Source: Tatumella ptyseos (GTDB lineage Bacteria > Pseudomonadota > Gammaproteobacteria > Enterobacterales > Enterobacteriaceae). Taken from it: a stretch of DNA of 64,000 nucleotides. Positions 8,820-16,430 of this stretch are shown piece after piece. Every line of letters begins with the position of its first letter. The stretch's first letter is position 1. Where the stretch lies: assembly GCF_030552895.1 (NCBI RefSeq), contig NZ_CP130649.1, positions 372,001 to 436,000 of the forward strand, read 5' to 3'. Under the pieces are notes generated by a model. That model was given only the letters and a program-made list of their open reading frames with translations, had not been told where the DNA came from and did not search any database. A program made the translations under genes and the position numbers.

Positions 8820-9938
8820 CTAGGCCTTGTCACTTTTTAAGATAAATAACGTAATTTCAGAAGGGTAGCCTAAACGTAAGGCAAATCCATTCCATAAACC
8901 TGTCCCATTACTGACGTAAAGATACCCCTGACCGATGGGATAGAGTCCAGATGAAAACCCTTGATTAGCGCGCTTTACAATAGTCGCAAGACCATAAACC
9001 ATCCCACCATGGGTATGACCTGAGAGCTGTAGGTCTACCCCCTGAGCAAGATTTTCCCGGGCATTTTCCGGGCGATGATCCAATAGAATAATCGGAGATT
9101 GACGGTCAACCCCTGTCAGTGCCAAGTTTAGGTCAGGGCCAGCCTGGTCATAACGTAAAGCCGCTTCATCGGTAACACCAGCGATAGAGAGCTTACTGCC
9201 CTCTTTTTCGACCGTCACTGAGCTGTTAATTAATTCATGGAATCCCAACTGCTCCATCCGTTCCATCCATGGTAAGTAGCCTGAATAGTATTCGTGGTTG
9301 CCCGGAATCGCAAAACGCCCTTGTTTAGCTTTCAGCTCGGCAAGCGGAGCCACATCTTCATAGCGCTTTTCGATACTCCCGTCGGCAACATCGCCAGTAA
9401 ATAAAACGATATCAGCGTGCAGCTGATTCGTCCGGTCGACAACTTTTTTCATCCAACGCCCTGTAAAGAGGGTACTGGCATGTAAATCGGTTAATTGCAC
9501 GACGCGGTAGCCATCGAAAGCTTTAGGCAAATTTTGAATGGTTAACGTAACAGTTTTGACCCGTGGCACTTTAACCGCTTGGTAAGTGGCATAGCCGGCA
9601 ATGGCTAGCGCAATAACCAGCAAGATATAGTGAGTGGTACGGTGTTCTGGCCATGTGCCATGTAAGGCAAACTGGCCAACGCTAACAATGTCACAGAGGA
9701 TTAGCAACAGGGTGAAAGCGATAAGCGTACCGAACAGAAAGTTAATCGCGACCATTAGGCCGTGAGGAAATTCTGGTGCGAAGCGGTTACCGAATACGAT
9801 TTTATAAACGAGGTGACACTCGGCAACCAAGACTACGGCAATAAAAAAAAGTAACCGAAGGATGAAAGGAAGCGGAAGTGGCAAGATAAATCGCCCACCA
9901 ATATAGAGCGCAGGTAAAAGGGTTATCCAGGAAAACAC
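8820..9938 (-). CDS. Membrane-anchored calcineurin-like metallophosphoesterase (YkuE/YaeI-like)
   Basis: The N-terminal ~130 residues hold about four hydrophobic helices; the rest is a metallophosphoesterase domain. Metal-binding motifs appear in order: QLTDLHAS (D-x-H), LFTGDVAD (GD), IPGNHEYY (GNH) and LSGHTHGGM (GHTH). Relatives (YaeI, YkuE) hydrolyse phosphodiester or lipid pyrophosphate substrates at the membrane; the substrate here is unknown. I prefer the GTG at 9938, which has a strong ggagg ribosome site, over the GTG at 9968, which has none. It is divergent from the haem receptor and shares the intergenic region with its Fur box. Confidence 0.78.
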   Translation of the reverse strand: MFSWITLLPALYIGGRFILPLPLPFILRLLFFIAVVLVAECHLVYKIVFGNRFAPEFPHGLMVAINFLFGTLIAFTLLLILCDIVSVGQFALHGTWPEHRTTHYILLVIALAIAGYATYQAVKVPRVKTVTLTIQNLPKAFDGYRVVQLTDLHASTLFTGRWMKKVVDRTNQLHADIVLFTGDVADGSIEKRYEDVAPLAELKAKQGRFAIPGNHEYYSGYLPWMERMEQLGFHELINSSVTVEKEGSKLSIAGVTDEAALRYDQAGPDLNLALTGVDRQSPIILLDHRPENARENLAQGVDLQLSGHTHGGMVYGLATIVKRANQGFSSGLYPIGQGYLYVSNGTGLWNGFALRLGYPSEITLFILKSDKA

Positions 9939-10041
9939 AGAGCCTCCAGAGAAATGGTATCGATTCACTTACTGTATCATCGCACCAAGCCAATGTAAGC
10001 AAAGTATAAATAATAAAAAAAATGGAACTTTTACATAGATC

Positions 10042-10060
10042 ACTATTGATAATCATTATC
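10042..10060 (+). promoter_or_regulatory. Fur box upstream of the haem-uptake operon
   Basis: actattgataatcattatc matches the 19-bp Fur consensus at 16 of 19 positions, and further consensus hexamers continue to about 10066 (ataatga). It lies about 100 bp upstream of hmuR and about 100 bp from the divergent metallophosphoesterase start. Iron-repressed expression of the haem genes is expected. Confidence 0.8.
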
Positions 10061-10160
10061 ATAATGATATAGATTCGCATTCACTAAAAATAAAGATTGC
10101 GACTAGCAGTCATTTGTCATTTTTTGCGGTTTGCCGCACCTTTAGGAATACACAGCCTCT

Positions 10161-12512
10161 ATGCGTAAACACTTCAAAACCTCCATGCCTGCGGGTAAAC
10201 CGCGCTTATCTCTGTTAGCTCTCAGCCTGAGTAGCCTATATTGCTGTACCGCAACCGCCGATAATCTTCCGCTAACGGGACAAACTAAACAGAGCGATAC
10301 TTTAGTTGTAACGGGCGTTACGCCGAAGATTGAGGCCAACAATAAGGTCGTTGTGAGCGCGCTACAGATGCAAAAAAATGGATCGAACGATTTCGGTACA
10401 CTGATGCGTTACCAACCGCTGGTTAGCGCAACCGGGAGTAGCGGTGGTTCAGGCAGCGGAAAGAGTGGTTTCGACCGAGGAGGCTATACCGGTTACAACA
10501 TTCGTGGTTTAGAAAGTAACCGTGTCGGGATTAATGTCGATGGGGTATCAATGCCACAAGCGACGGGACGGCCTTATGCCGGACGTACCGGGGTAAATAG
10601 CTTTGGTATTGGTCGTGATTATATCGATCCCTATCTTTTCAGCCAGATGGATATTGAAGCTGGCGCGACAGGCGTCTCGCAACCCAATACTTCGATTGGT
10701 GGAGTGGTCGCTTTCCATACCAAATCAGCAGATGACTACTTATCGCCGACTCGCCAGCACTACTTCGGTTATCAAACGGATTACGACTCGTCAAATCGTG
10801 CTTGGCATAATGGCATCACTGCGGCCGCAGGGGATGATCAACTAAGAGGGATTTTTGTTTATAGCCGACGTGATGGGCAAGAGACACGAACTCAAGGCCA
10901 AAATCAAGCATGGCCAGAGAACTGGCACTCTGATGCGTTTGCGGCCAGTACCATCTGGCAGGCAAATGATGAACATAAACTGACGGCGAGTGGAAATTAC
11001 TACCAAAAAACCAGCCATACTCATTTCGACACGTGGAATTCGGGTGGCTCCTCTGTCATTGGTACGAGCCAACAATCAAGCCAAACCCGTCGTTTTGGCG
11101 TTGCCTTACAGGATGAATACACGCCACTGAATCAGTGGGTCGATCAGCTGACTAGCCAAATCTACTGGCAGAAGACCCAGGCGCATGATAATACCTTCGC
11201 TCCGAGTGATACACTGGTCCCGACTCGCACATTATCGGATTTTAATACCAATAAATTTGGCTTCTCGTCAGAGTTGGCAAAAAGCATTGGACGTCACGAT
11301 ATTCGTGCCGGGTTAAATGGCGATATCGGTCGTACAGAACGACCCTTTTCACAATCGCCTACCCCTCTCGTTTATTACCGTGTCATGCAACCGCAGGCTG
11401 ATAGCCAAACCACTACGCTGGGCGGCTTTGTCGAAGATAAAATTAATGGTGACTGGCAGGGACACCATGTGGCACTTACCCCGGGTATCCGTGTTGCTTA
11501 TATGAAAAATAAGCCTCGTAACCTGAGTAGCTTAGCAGCGGGAAGTAGCGTCTTAACCGAAGAGAGCGTCTCGACCCTCTATAGTAGCCAAAGTGACACA
11601 CAGTTTTTACCATCGTTGAGTTTCGAATACTCACTGACGCCACAATTATTAACCTATATCCGTTACCAGCGCGGCGCCCAATTCCCTGAAGCGAGCCAGT
11701 TATACGGGTCTTGGAACTTAGGTTCCAGCTATGCTGGTACGCAACAATATGCCTTAATCGGTAATAATTCTCTTAAGACCGAGACCAGTAATGATCTTGA
11801 GTGGGGGATAAAGGGGCAAGCCGTACCGGGAATCGATATCCACGGTTCCATGTTCTATAACGATTACGATAACTTTATCGCTTATAACCGTTATACCCGC
11901 AGCAGCTCGCCGAGCAAATTTACCAATGTTCCGTCAAATATTTATACCGTTTATCAAGCAGAGAATCGCGATAAAGCCTTTATCTACGGTGGAGAGCTAA
12001 CCACTAAAATTCATTATGGCGAGTGGTTCCCCGAGGTAAATGGGCTAAGCACAAGTTTTGCCTTGGGCTACACCAAAGGGATGTCTAAGTCCTCGTTACA
12101 AGGCGACAAATATGTCGATCTAGACAGTGTGGCGCCGATGAAAGCGGTGGTCGGTGTTGCTTGGGATGATCCTGCGCAACGCTATGGTGCAGCGGTTACT
12201 GCTACTTTTGTCAAAGGAAAACAGGCAAAACAGACGACGCGTGATACCACTACCACAGGTAGTGCGACAGAAAGTGATAGCAGTAAATACCTGCGTATCC
12301 CAGGTTACGGTATGGTGGATATGACGGCTTACTGGCGTATCACGCCTACGGTCAAACTCAGCGGTGGCGTCTATAACCTGACTAATCGCAAATATTGGGA
12401 CTATTTAAGCAGCCGCGATTTAACTACTGATACGGCTCAACACCAAGCGGATATTGCGCTGGCGACCATGCCGGGGCGTACTTTCCAGCTCGGTCTTAAT
12501 GTCGATTTCTAA
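10161..12512 (+). CDS. hmuR: TonB-dependent haem/haemoprotein receptor (HmuR-like)
   Basis: Outer-membrane receptor of 783 residues, first gene of a complete haem operon. It shows a signal sequence (SLLALSLSSLYCC), a TonB box (DTLVVTG at residues 46-52), a plug (GYNIRGLESNRVGINVDG; GGVVAFHTK) and a barrel ending in aromatic Phe. A block around YIRYQRGAQFPEASQLYG followed by NNSLKTETSNDLEWG corresponds to the FRAP...NPNL region of haem receptors. It is longer than Yersinia HmuR/HemR (about 680), so it may belong to another haem-receptor subfamily; no hasA haemophore gene is in the window. The symbol is given by operon context. Confidence 0.82.
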   Translation: MRKHFKTSMPAGKPRLSLLALSLSSLYCCTATADNLPLTGQTKQSDTLVVTGVTPKIEANNKVVVSALQMQKNGSNDFGTLMRYQPLVSATGSSGGSGSGKSGFDRGGYTGYNIRGLESNRVGINVDGVSMPQATGRPYAGRTGVNSFGIGRDYIDPYLFSQMDIEAGATGVSQPNTSIGGVVAFHTKSADDYLSPTRQHYFGYQTDYDSSNRAWHNGITAAAGDDQLRGIFVYSRRDGQETRTQGQNQAWPENWHSDAFAASTIWQANDEHKLTASGNYYQKTSHTHFDTWNSGGSSVIGTSQQSSQTRRFGVALQDEYTPLNQWVDQLTSQIYWQKTQAHDNTFAPSDTLVPTRTLSDFNTNKFGFSSELAKSIGRHDIRAGLNGDIGRTERPFSQSPTPLVYYRVMQPQADSQTTTLGGFVEDKINGDWQGHHVALTPGIRVAYMKNKPRNLSSLAAGSSVLTEESVSTLYSSQSDTQFLPSLSFEYSLTPQLLTYIRYQRGAQFPEASQLYGSWNLGSSYAGTQQYALIGNNSLKTETSNDLEWGIKGQAVPGIDIHGSMFYNDYDNFIAYNRYTRSSSPSKFTNVPSNIYTVYQAENRDKAFIYGGELTTKIHYGEWFPEVNGLSTSFALGYTKGMSKSSLQGDKYVDLDSVAPMKAVVGVAWDDPAQRYGAAVTATFVKGKQAKQTTRDTTTTGSATESDSSKYLRIPGYGMVDMTAYWRITPTVKLSGGVYNLTNRKYWDYLSSRDLTTDTAQHQADIALATMPGRTFQLGLNVDF

Positions 12513-12518
12513 TTTTTT

Positions 12519-12536
12519 GCCCCAGGTGACTGGGGC
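12519..12536 (+). other. Intercistronic hairpin between hmuR and hmuS
   Basis: A perfect 7-bp stem (gccccag/ctggggc) with the tetraloop gtga seven bases after the hmuR stop, without a following T-run. It is not a full terminator; it may stabilise the receptor mRNA or dampen transcription into hmuSTUV, which is inference. Confidence 0.55.
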
Positions 12537-12555
12537 GTTATAGAGGACGTAACCG

Positions 12556-13581
12556 ATGAATAAACAGTATCTTGATTATTTAGCGTTAAAAACGGAACAC
12601 CCACACTTATATGCCCGTGACCTCGCAGCGATGATGGGGCTAAGTGAAGCTGAGTTAACCTTGATCCGTTGTGGTCACGATGCTCACTCCCTACAGCCTG
12701 AATTTGAAGCACTGCTCAAAGGCTTGGCAGCGGTTGGCGAAATCAAAAGTTTGGTACGTAACGATTATGCCGTCCATGAGCAAATTGGGCGGTACGAGAA
12801 TCTACATTTTGGCCCGCATGCGGGATTAGTGTTAAATCCCCGTGCTCTCGATCAGCGCTTTTTCCCTCAACAATGGCAGAGTGTCTTTGCTTTAACAGAG
12901 TTGAGCGCTACAGGGGAAAGACAAAGTGTGCAGATCTTCGATGCTCAGGGTGATGCAGTCGTTAAAATTTATGCCATCCCGCAAACGGATGCCGCGGCTT
13001 GGCAAGCCTTAGTGAGTCAGTGGCAGCAGGTAGCTCCTACGACCCTTGCCCTACAACCTCGTCCCGCGGTCACTGAACCAACGGATATCGATTCGCACAC
13101 CGTAGAGCAAGAGTGGCGAGCGATGACCGATGTACATCAATTTTTCCAATTATTACGTCGCCATCAGCTGACTCGTCAACATGCCTTCCAGTTAGTCAGC
13201 GATGATCTGGCGCGACAAGTCAGTAACGATAGCTTCGCGTTATTGCTAGAGCGTGTTCAACAGCAGCAAAACGAGATCATGATTTTTGTTGGGAACCGCG
13301 GTTGTACGCAGATATTCACTGGCCGTTTAGCCAAAGTGGTAGAAATGAAAGGTTGGTTAAATATCTTTAACGACCAGTTTACGCTTCATCTTCAAGATAA
13401 AAAAATCGCTGAAACCTGGATCACTCGTAAGCCCACCAAGGATGGACATGTCACTAGTCTGGAGCTTTTTGCTGAAGATGGTACGCAGATCGCTCAACTT
13501 TACGGACAGAGGACCGAAGGTCAACCAGAGCAGGAAATGTGGCGTCAACAGCTTGAGGAATTAGCCGGAGTACTTTGCTAA
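12556..13581 (+). CDS. hmuS: Haem-degrading/haem-trafficking protein HmuS (HemS/ChuS family)
   Basis: Cytosolic protein of 341 residues that receives haem from the transporter and either degrades it or hands it on. It has the duplicated HemS fold; recognisable stretches include GRYENLHFGPHAGLVLNPRA in the first half and FVGNRGCTQIFTG and WLNIFNDQFTLHL in the second. The last block with its His matches the ChuS/HmuS pattern. The start has a gagg ribosome site. The stop overlaps the hmuT start (TAATG), indicating coupling. Confidence 0.92.
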   Translation: MNKQYLDYLALKTEHPHLYARDLAAMMGLSEAELTLIRCGHDAHSLQPEFEALLKGLAAVGEIKSLVRNDYAVHEQIGRYENLHFGPHAGLVLNPRALDQRFFPQQWQSVFALTELSATGERQSVQIFDAQGDAVVKIYAIPQTDAAAWQALVSQWQQVAPTTLALQPRPAVTEPTDIDSHTVEQEWRAMTDVHQFFQLLRRHQLTRQHAFQLVSDDLARQVSNDSFALLLERVQQQQNEIMIFVGNRGCTQIFTGRLAKVVEMKGWLNIFNDQFTLHLQDKKIAETWITRKPTKDGHVTSLELFAEDGTQIAQLYGQRTEGQPEQEMWRQQLEELAGVLC

Positions 13582-14414
13582 TGAAATTCGCCATATTGCT
13601 ACTCTGTTTATTTACGCTGCCGGTCACGGCAGCGCAACGGCTAGTCTCGATTGGCGGTGATGTGACCGAGATTATTTATGCGCTGGGCAGCGGTGACCAA
13701 TTGGTGGGACGTGATACCACAAGTCAACGTCCTGAAGCCAGCCTTAAGCTGCCCGACGTTGGGTATATGCGCCAATTAAATAGTGAAGGAATATTGGCCC
13801 TCAAACCAACGGTAGTGTTGACCAATGCTCAAGCTCAGCCTTCTCAGGTCTTCCAACAGATCGAAAAGGTCGGTGTTAAAGTCGTGACCGTTCCTGCGAC
13901 GCCAGACTTGTCAGGCATTGCCGTGAAGGTCAACACTATTGCACAAGCGCTAGGAAAAACCACGCAAGCTCAACCGATTTTACAGCGCTTAGATCAACAA
14001 CTCAGCATGCTACAACATCCTACTGCGGGTATCCGTCATAAAGCGCTCTATATTATGGCGAATCACGGAATGCAAAGCTTAATCGCCGGGAAAGAGACGG
14101 CTGCAGATGTTGCTCTACGCAGTGCAGGGTTAACCAACGTGATGGGGCAAGTCGCCCACTACCAGCAAATGTCTCAAGAAGGCGTCATTGCCGCCGCACC
14201 TGAAGTGGTTATCATTGATCAACAGTCGCTTCAGCAAATGGGTGGCGCAAGTCAGCTTTGGAAGCTGCCTGGATTGGCCTTGACGCCTGCCGGAAAGGCT
14301 CACCGTGTTGTCGTCATCGACCAAATGGCGCTGCTAGGTTTTGGGATCGATACGCCACAGGCTATTCTTAAACTTCGTCAAGATGTGGCAGAGAGTTATG
14401 CGCGTCAGCCTTAA
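13581..14414 (+). CDS. hmuT: Periplasmic haem-binding protein HmuT
   Basis: Class III substrate-binding protein of the haem ABC importer, about 278 residues, with a signal peptide (MKFAILLLCLFTLPVTAA). Typical features are QRLVSIGGDVTEIIYALGSG near the mature N-terminus, VGRDTTSQ, and LPDVGYMRQLNSEGILALKP with the Tyr region that binds haem in this family. I use ATG 13581, which overlaps the hmuS stop in TAATG, rather than the upstream TTG. The 3' end overlaps hmuU by 17 bases. Confidence 0.9.
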   Translation: MKFAILLLCLFTLPVTAAQRLVSIGGDVTEIIYALGSGDQLVGRDTTSQRPEASLKLPDVGYMRQLNSEGILALKPTVVLTNAQAQPSQVFQQIEKVGVKVVTVPATPDLSGIAVKVNTIAQALGKTTQAQPILQRLDQQLSMLQHPTAGIRHKALYIMANHGMQSLIAGKETAADVALRSAGLTNVMGQVAHYQQMSQEGVIAAAPEVVIIDQQSLQQMGGASQLWKLPGLALTPAGKAHRVVVIDQMALLGFGIDTPQAILKLRQDVAESYARQP

Positions 14415-15402
14415 TCGTCAAACCGCGCTGCTACTCTTTATTATCTTGCTAGTGATCAGTGCTCTAGGAGCAACCCAGCTTGGTGCGATGAAGCTCTCAC
14501 TAAGGGAAATATGGTCGGAGCCTTTTGATAGCATTGTATGGCAAGTATGGTTAACCATCCGGGTGCCGAGAGTATTACTCGCCTTGCTGATTGGTGCCGC
14601 GTTAGCGGTATCAGGGACGATTATGCAGGGGTTGTTTCGCAATCCTCTCGCGGATCCTGGGCTGCTAGGAATTAGTAGCGGTGCAGGTCTTATAGTCGCA
14701 TTGGCACTGCTCTTACCGCTACAATTACCCCTCTTTGCCAGTTTATGGCTACCGGTCATTGCTGCTTTTATCGGTAGTCTACTGGTCACCTTATTAATTT
14801 TTCAATTAAATAAGGTGAGTCAAGGGCAGCTCTCCCGATTACTGCTGCTAGGCATTGCCATCAATGCGCTGTCAGGATCGTTGATCGGCGTACTGTCGTG
14901 GCTGAGCAACGATCAACAGTTGCGGCAACTCTCGCTTTGGGGAATGGGCTCTTTAGCCCAAGCGCAATGGTCTGTGGTGGGGCTTTGTGCGGTGATTATC
15001 ATACCCACCAGCTTATTACTGTTACGTTCGGCTCGAGCCTTGAATCTCTTACAGTTAGGGGAAGAGGATGCCTTCTACAGTGGCTTAGATGTGCTACGGA
15101 CTCAGCAATATCTGTTAATCGGTAATGCCTTACTGGTGGGAACCGCAGTTTCTTTTACCGGTATTATTGGTTTTATTGGTTTAGTGATCCCGCATTTAGT
15201 CAGAATGGTATTCGGTAGCGATCACCGTTGGTTACTGCCGGGGTCGATCATTGTTGGCGGATTACTATTACTGGTATCAGATACGTTGGCGCGCACACTC
15301 GTGCAACCTGCCGAAATGCCAGTGGGCTTGCTGACCAGTCTATTGGGTGCGCCATGGTTTTTTATCTTGATTCTTAAACGCTTAAAGGCCAGCTATGTCT
15401 AG
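14398..15402 (+). CDS. hmuU: Haem ABC transporter permease HmuU
   Basis: FecCD/BtuC-type inner-membrane permease of about 334 residues with some ten hydrophobic helices. Family motifs include RVPRVLLALLIGAALAVSG, MQGLFRNPLADPGLLGISSG and GFIGLVIPHLVRM near the C-terminal third, the last forming the coupling helix to the ATPase. ATG 14398 is chosen (agag upstream; overlaps hmuT); ATG 14383 is a possible alternative. It overlaps hmuV by 8 bases. Confidence 0.9.
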   Translation: MRVSLNRQTALLLFIILLVISALGATQLGAMKLSLREIWSEPFDSIVWQVWLTIRVPRVLLALLIGAALAVSGTIMQGLFRNPLADPGLLGISSGAGLIVALALLLPLQLPLFASLWLPVIAAFIGSLLVTLLIFQLNKVSQGQLSRLLLLGIAINALSGSLIGVLSWLSNDQQLRQLSLWGMGSLAQAQWSVVGLCAVIIIPTSLLLLRSARALNLLQLGEEDAFYSGLDVLRTQQYLLIGNALLVGTAVSFTGIIGFIGLVIPHLVRMVFGSDHRWLLPGSIIVGGLLLLVSDTLARTLVQPAEMPVGLLTSLLGAPWFFILILKRLKASYV

Positions 15403-16174
15403 CACTCTCGTCGCCAAGCAGCTGGGGCTGCGGATCGGTTCGCGCACTTTAATTAACCCCTTGAATCTTGAGTGTCATCTGGGTGAGTTTATTACGATTA
15501 TGGGTCCAAATGGTGCTGGGAAGTCGACCCTATTACGCCTATTGACGGGTTTTCTCGGTGCAACAGAAGGGGAGTGTCTATTAGCCGGAAAATCCTATGC
15601 GCAGTGGGATAGGCGGCAACTTGCGGGGCAGCGAGCCGTCATGCGCCAGCATAATCAGTTAGCTTTTGCCATGTCGGCTGAAGAGGTGATCCTCTTAGGG
15701 ATCAGCCAGTATACGACGCGACGACAACGCGCGATATTGGAGCAAGTCGTTGCATTAATCGGTTGCCAAGCCCTCCGCGATCGTAATTATGCAACCCTCT
15801 CCGGTGGTGAGCAGCAGCAGATTCAGTTAGCCAGAGTCTTGGCGCAGCTTTGGAAAGAGGATGAACCCGAGGGCTGGTTATTTCTCGATGAGCCGACCTC
15901 AGCCTTAGATCTTTTTCATCAACAACACCTGCTTCGGTTACTCCATCACTTAACACGAAATGGGAGGCTGATGGTCTGCGCAGTGCTGCATGATGTCAAT
16001 TTGGCGGCAACCTGGTCTGATAGAATCCTGGTCATGAAGCAGGGATCGTTAGTAGCGGATGGCTCAGTGCAACAGGTATTAACCGAATCACAGCTAACGG
16101 CATGGTATCAGGCTGAATTAAGCGTTATCCAGCCTGCCTCATCTTCGCATCCGATTGTATTACTGAATAAGTAA
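15395..16174 (+). CDS. hmuV: Haem ABC transporter ATPase HmuV
   Basis: ATP-binding subunit of 259 residues driving haem import with HmuU. It has Walker A GPNGAGKST, Q-loop region AVMRQHNQLAFAM, signature LSGGEQQQ and Walker B WLFLDEPTSALD with H-loop VLHDVNLA. It starts inside the end of hmuU (ATGTCTAG), showing translational coupling, and is the last gene of the operon. Confidence 0.93.
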   Translation: MSSTLVAKQLGLRIGSRTLINPLNLECHLGEFITIMGPNGAGKSTLLRLLTGFLGATEGECLLAGKSYAQWDRRQLAGQRAVMRQHNQLAFAMSAEEVILLGISQYTTRRQRAILEQVVALIGCQALRDRNYATLSGGEQQQIQLARVLAQLWKEDEPEGWLFLDEPTSALDLFHQQHLLRLLHHLTRNGRLMVCAVLHDVNLAATWSDRILVMKQGSLVADGSVQQVLTESQLTAWYQAELSVIQPASSSHPIVLLNK

Positions 16175-16178
16175 CCGC

Positions 16179-16319
16179 TTAGTCATTAAATTGTAACTCA
16201 TGATAATCCCCCTCATCAGGAGTAGGGCGTCGGCGTACAGAGGCGCTCGACTCATCAGGAAAGGGGCGTTGGCGGGTGGCAAATAGCGTTTCATAAAGAT
16301 CATTATCATAATCACTCAT
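16179..16319 (-). CDS. Possible small acidic protein, 46 residues
   Basis: A short reading frame on the complement between hmuV and the convergent beta-glucosidase gene, starting at ATG 16319 with a fair ribosome site (aagagg). The product begins MSDYDNDLYETLFATRQRPF and contains two similar segments (RQRPFPDES and RRPTPDEGD). I do not recognise a family. The DNA encoding SDYDNDL resembles a Fur box (about 14 of 19 positions). Coding status rests only on the start, the ribosome site and the internal repeat, so it remains doubtful. Confidence 0.35.
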   Translation of the reverse strand: MSDYDNDLYETLFATRQRPFPDESSASVRRRPTPDEGDYHELQFND

Positions 16320-16388
16320 AAGTAAACCTCTTAGATATGCCGTTGACTTCTGCTAGCTTGCCGCACAACTATGACAGAATCATGACAT

Positions 16389-16419
16389 CGACCTATCTAA
16401 CTTAGCGCTAGATAGGTCG
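16389..16419. terminator. Hairpin between the small ORF and the beta-glucosidase gene
   Basis: Perfect 11-bp inverted repeat cgacctatcta/tagataggtcg around a 9-nt loop, just downstream of the beta-glucosidase stop. There is no T-run on either strand, so terminator function is tentative. Confidence 0.45.
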
Positions 16420-16430
16420 GATTAAGCGGG

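Noticed and set aside
10161..12512. Assignment of the haem receptor as HasR
   Set aside because: No hasA haemophore or has export genes nearby; the adjacent hmuSTUV set supports a direct haem receptor instead.
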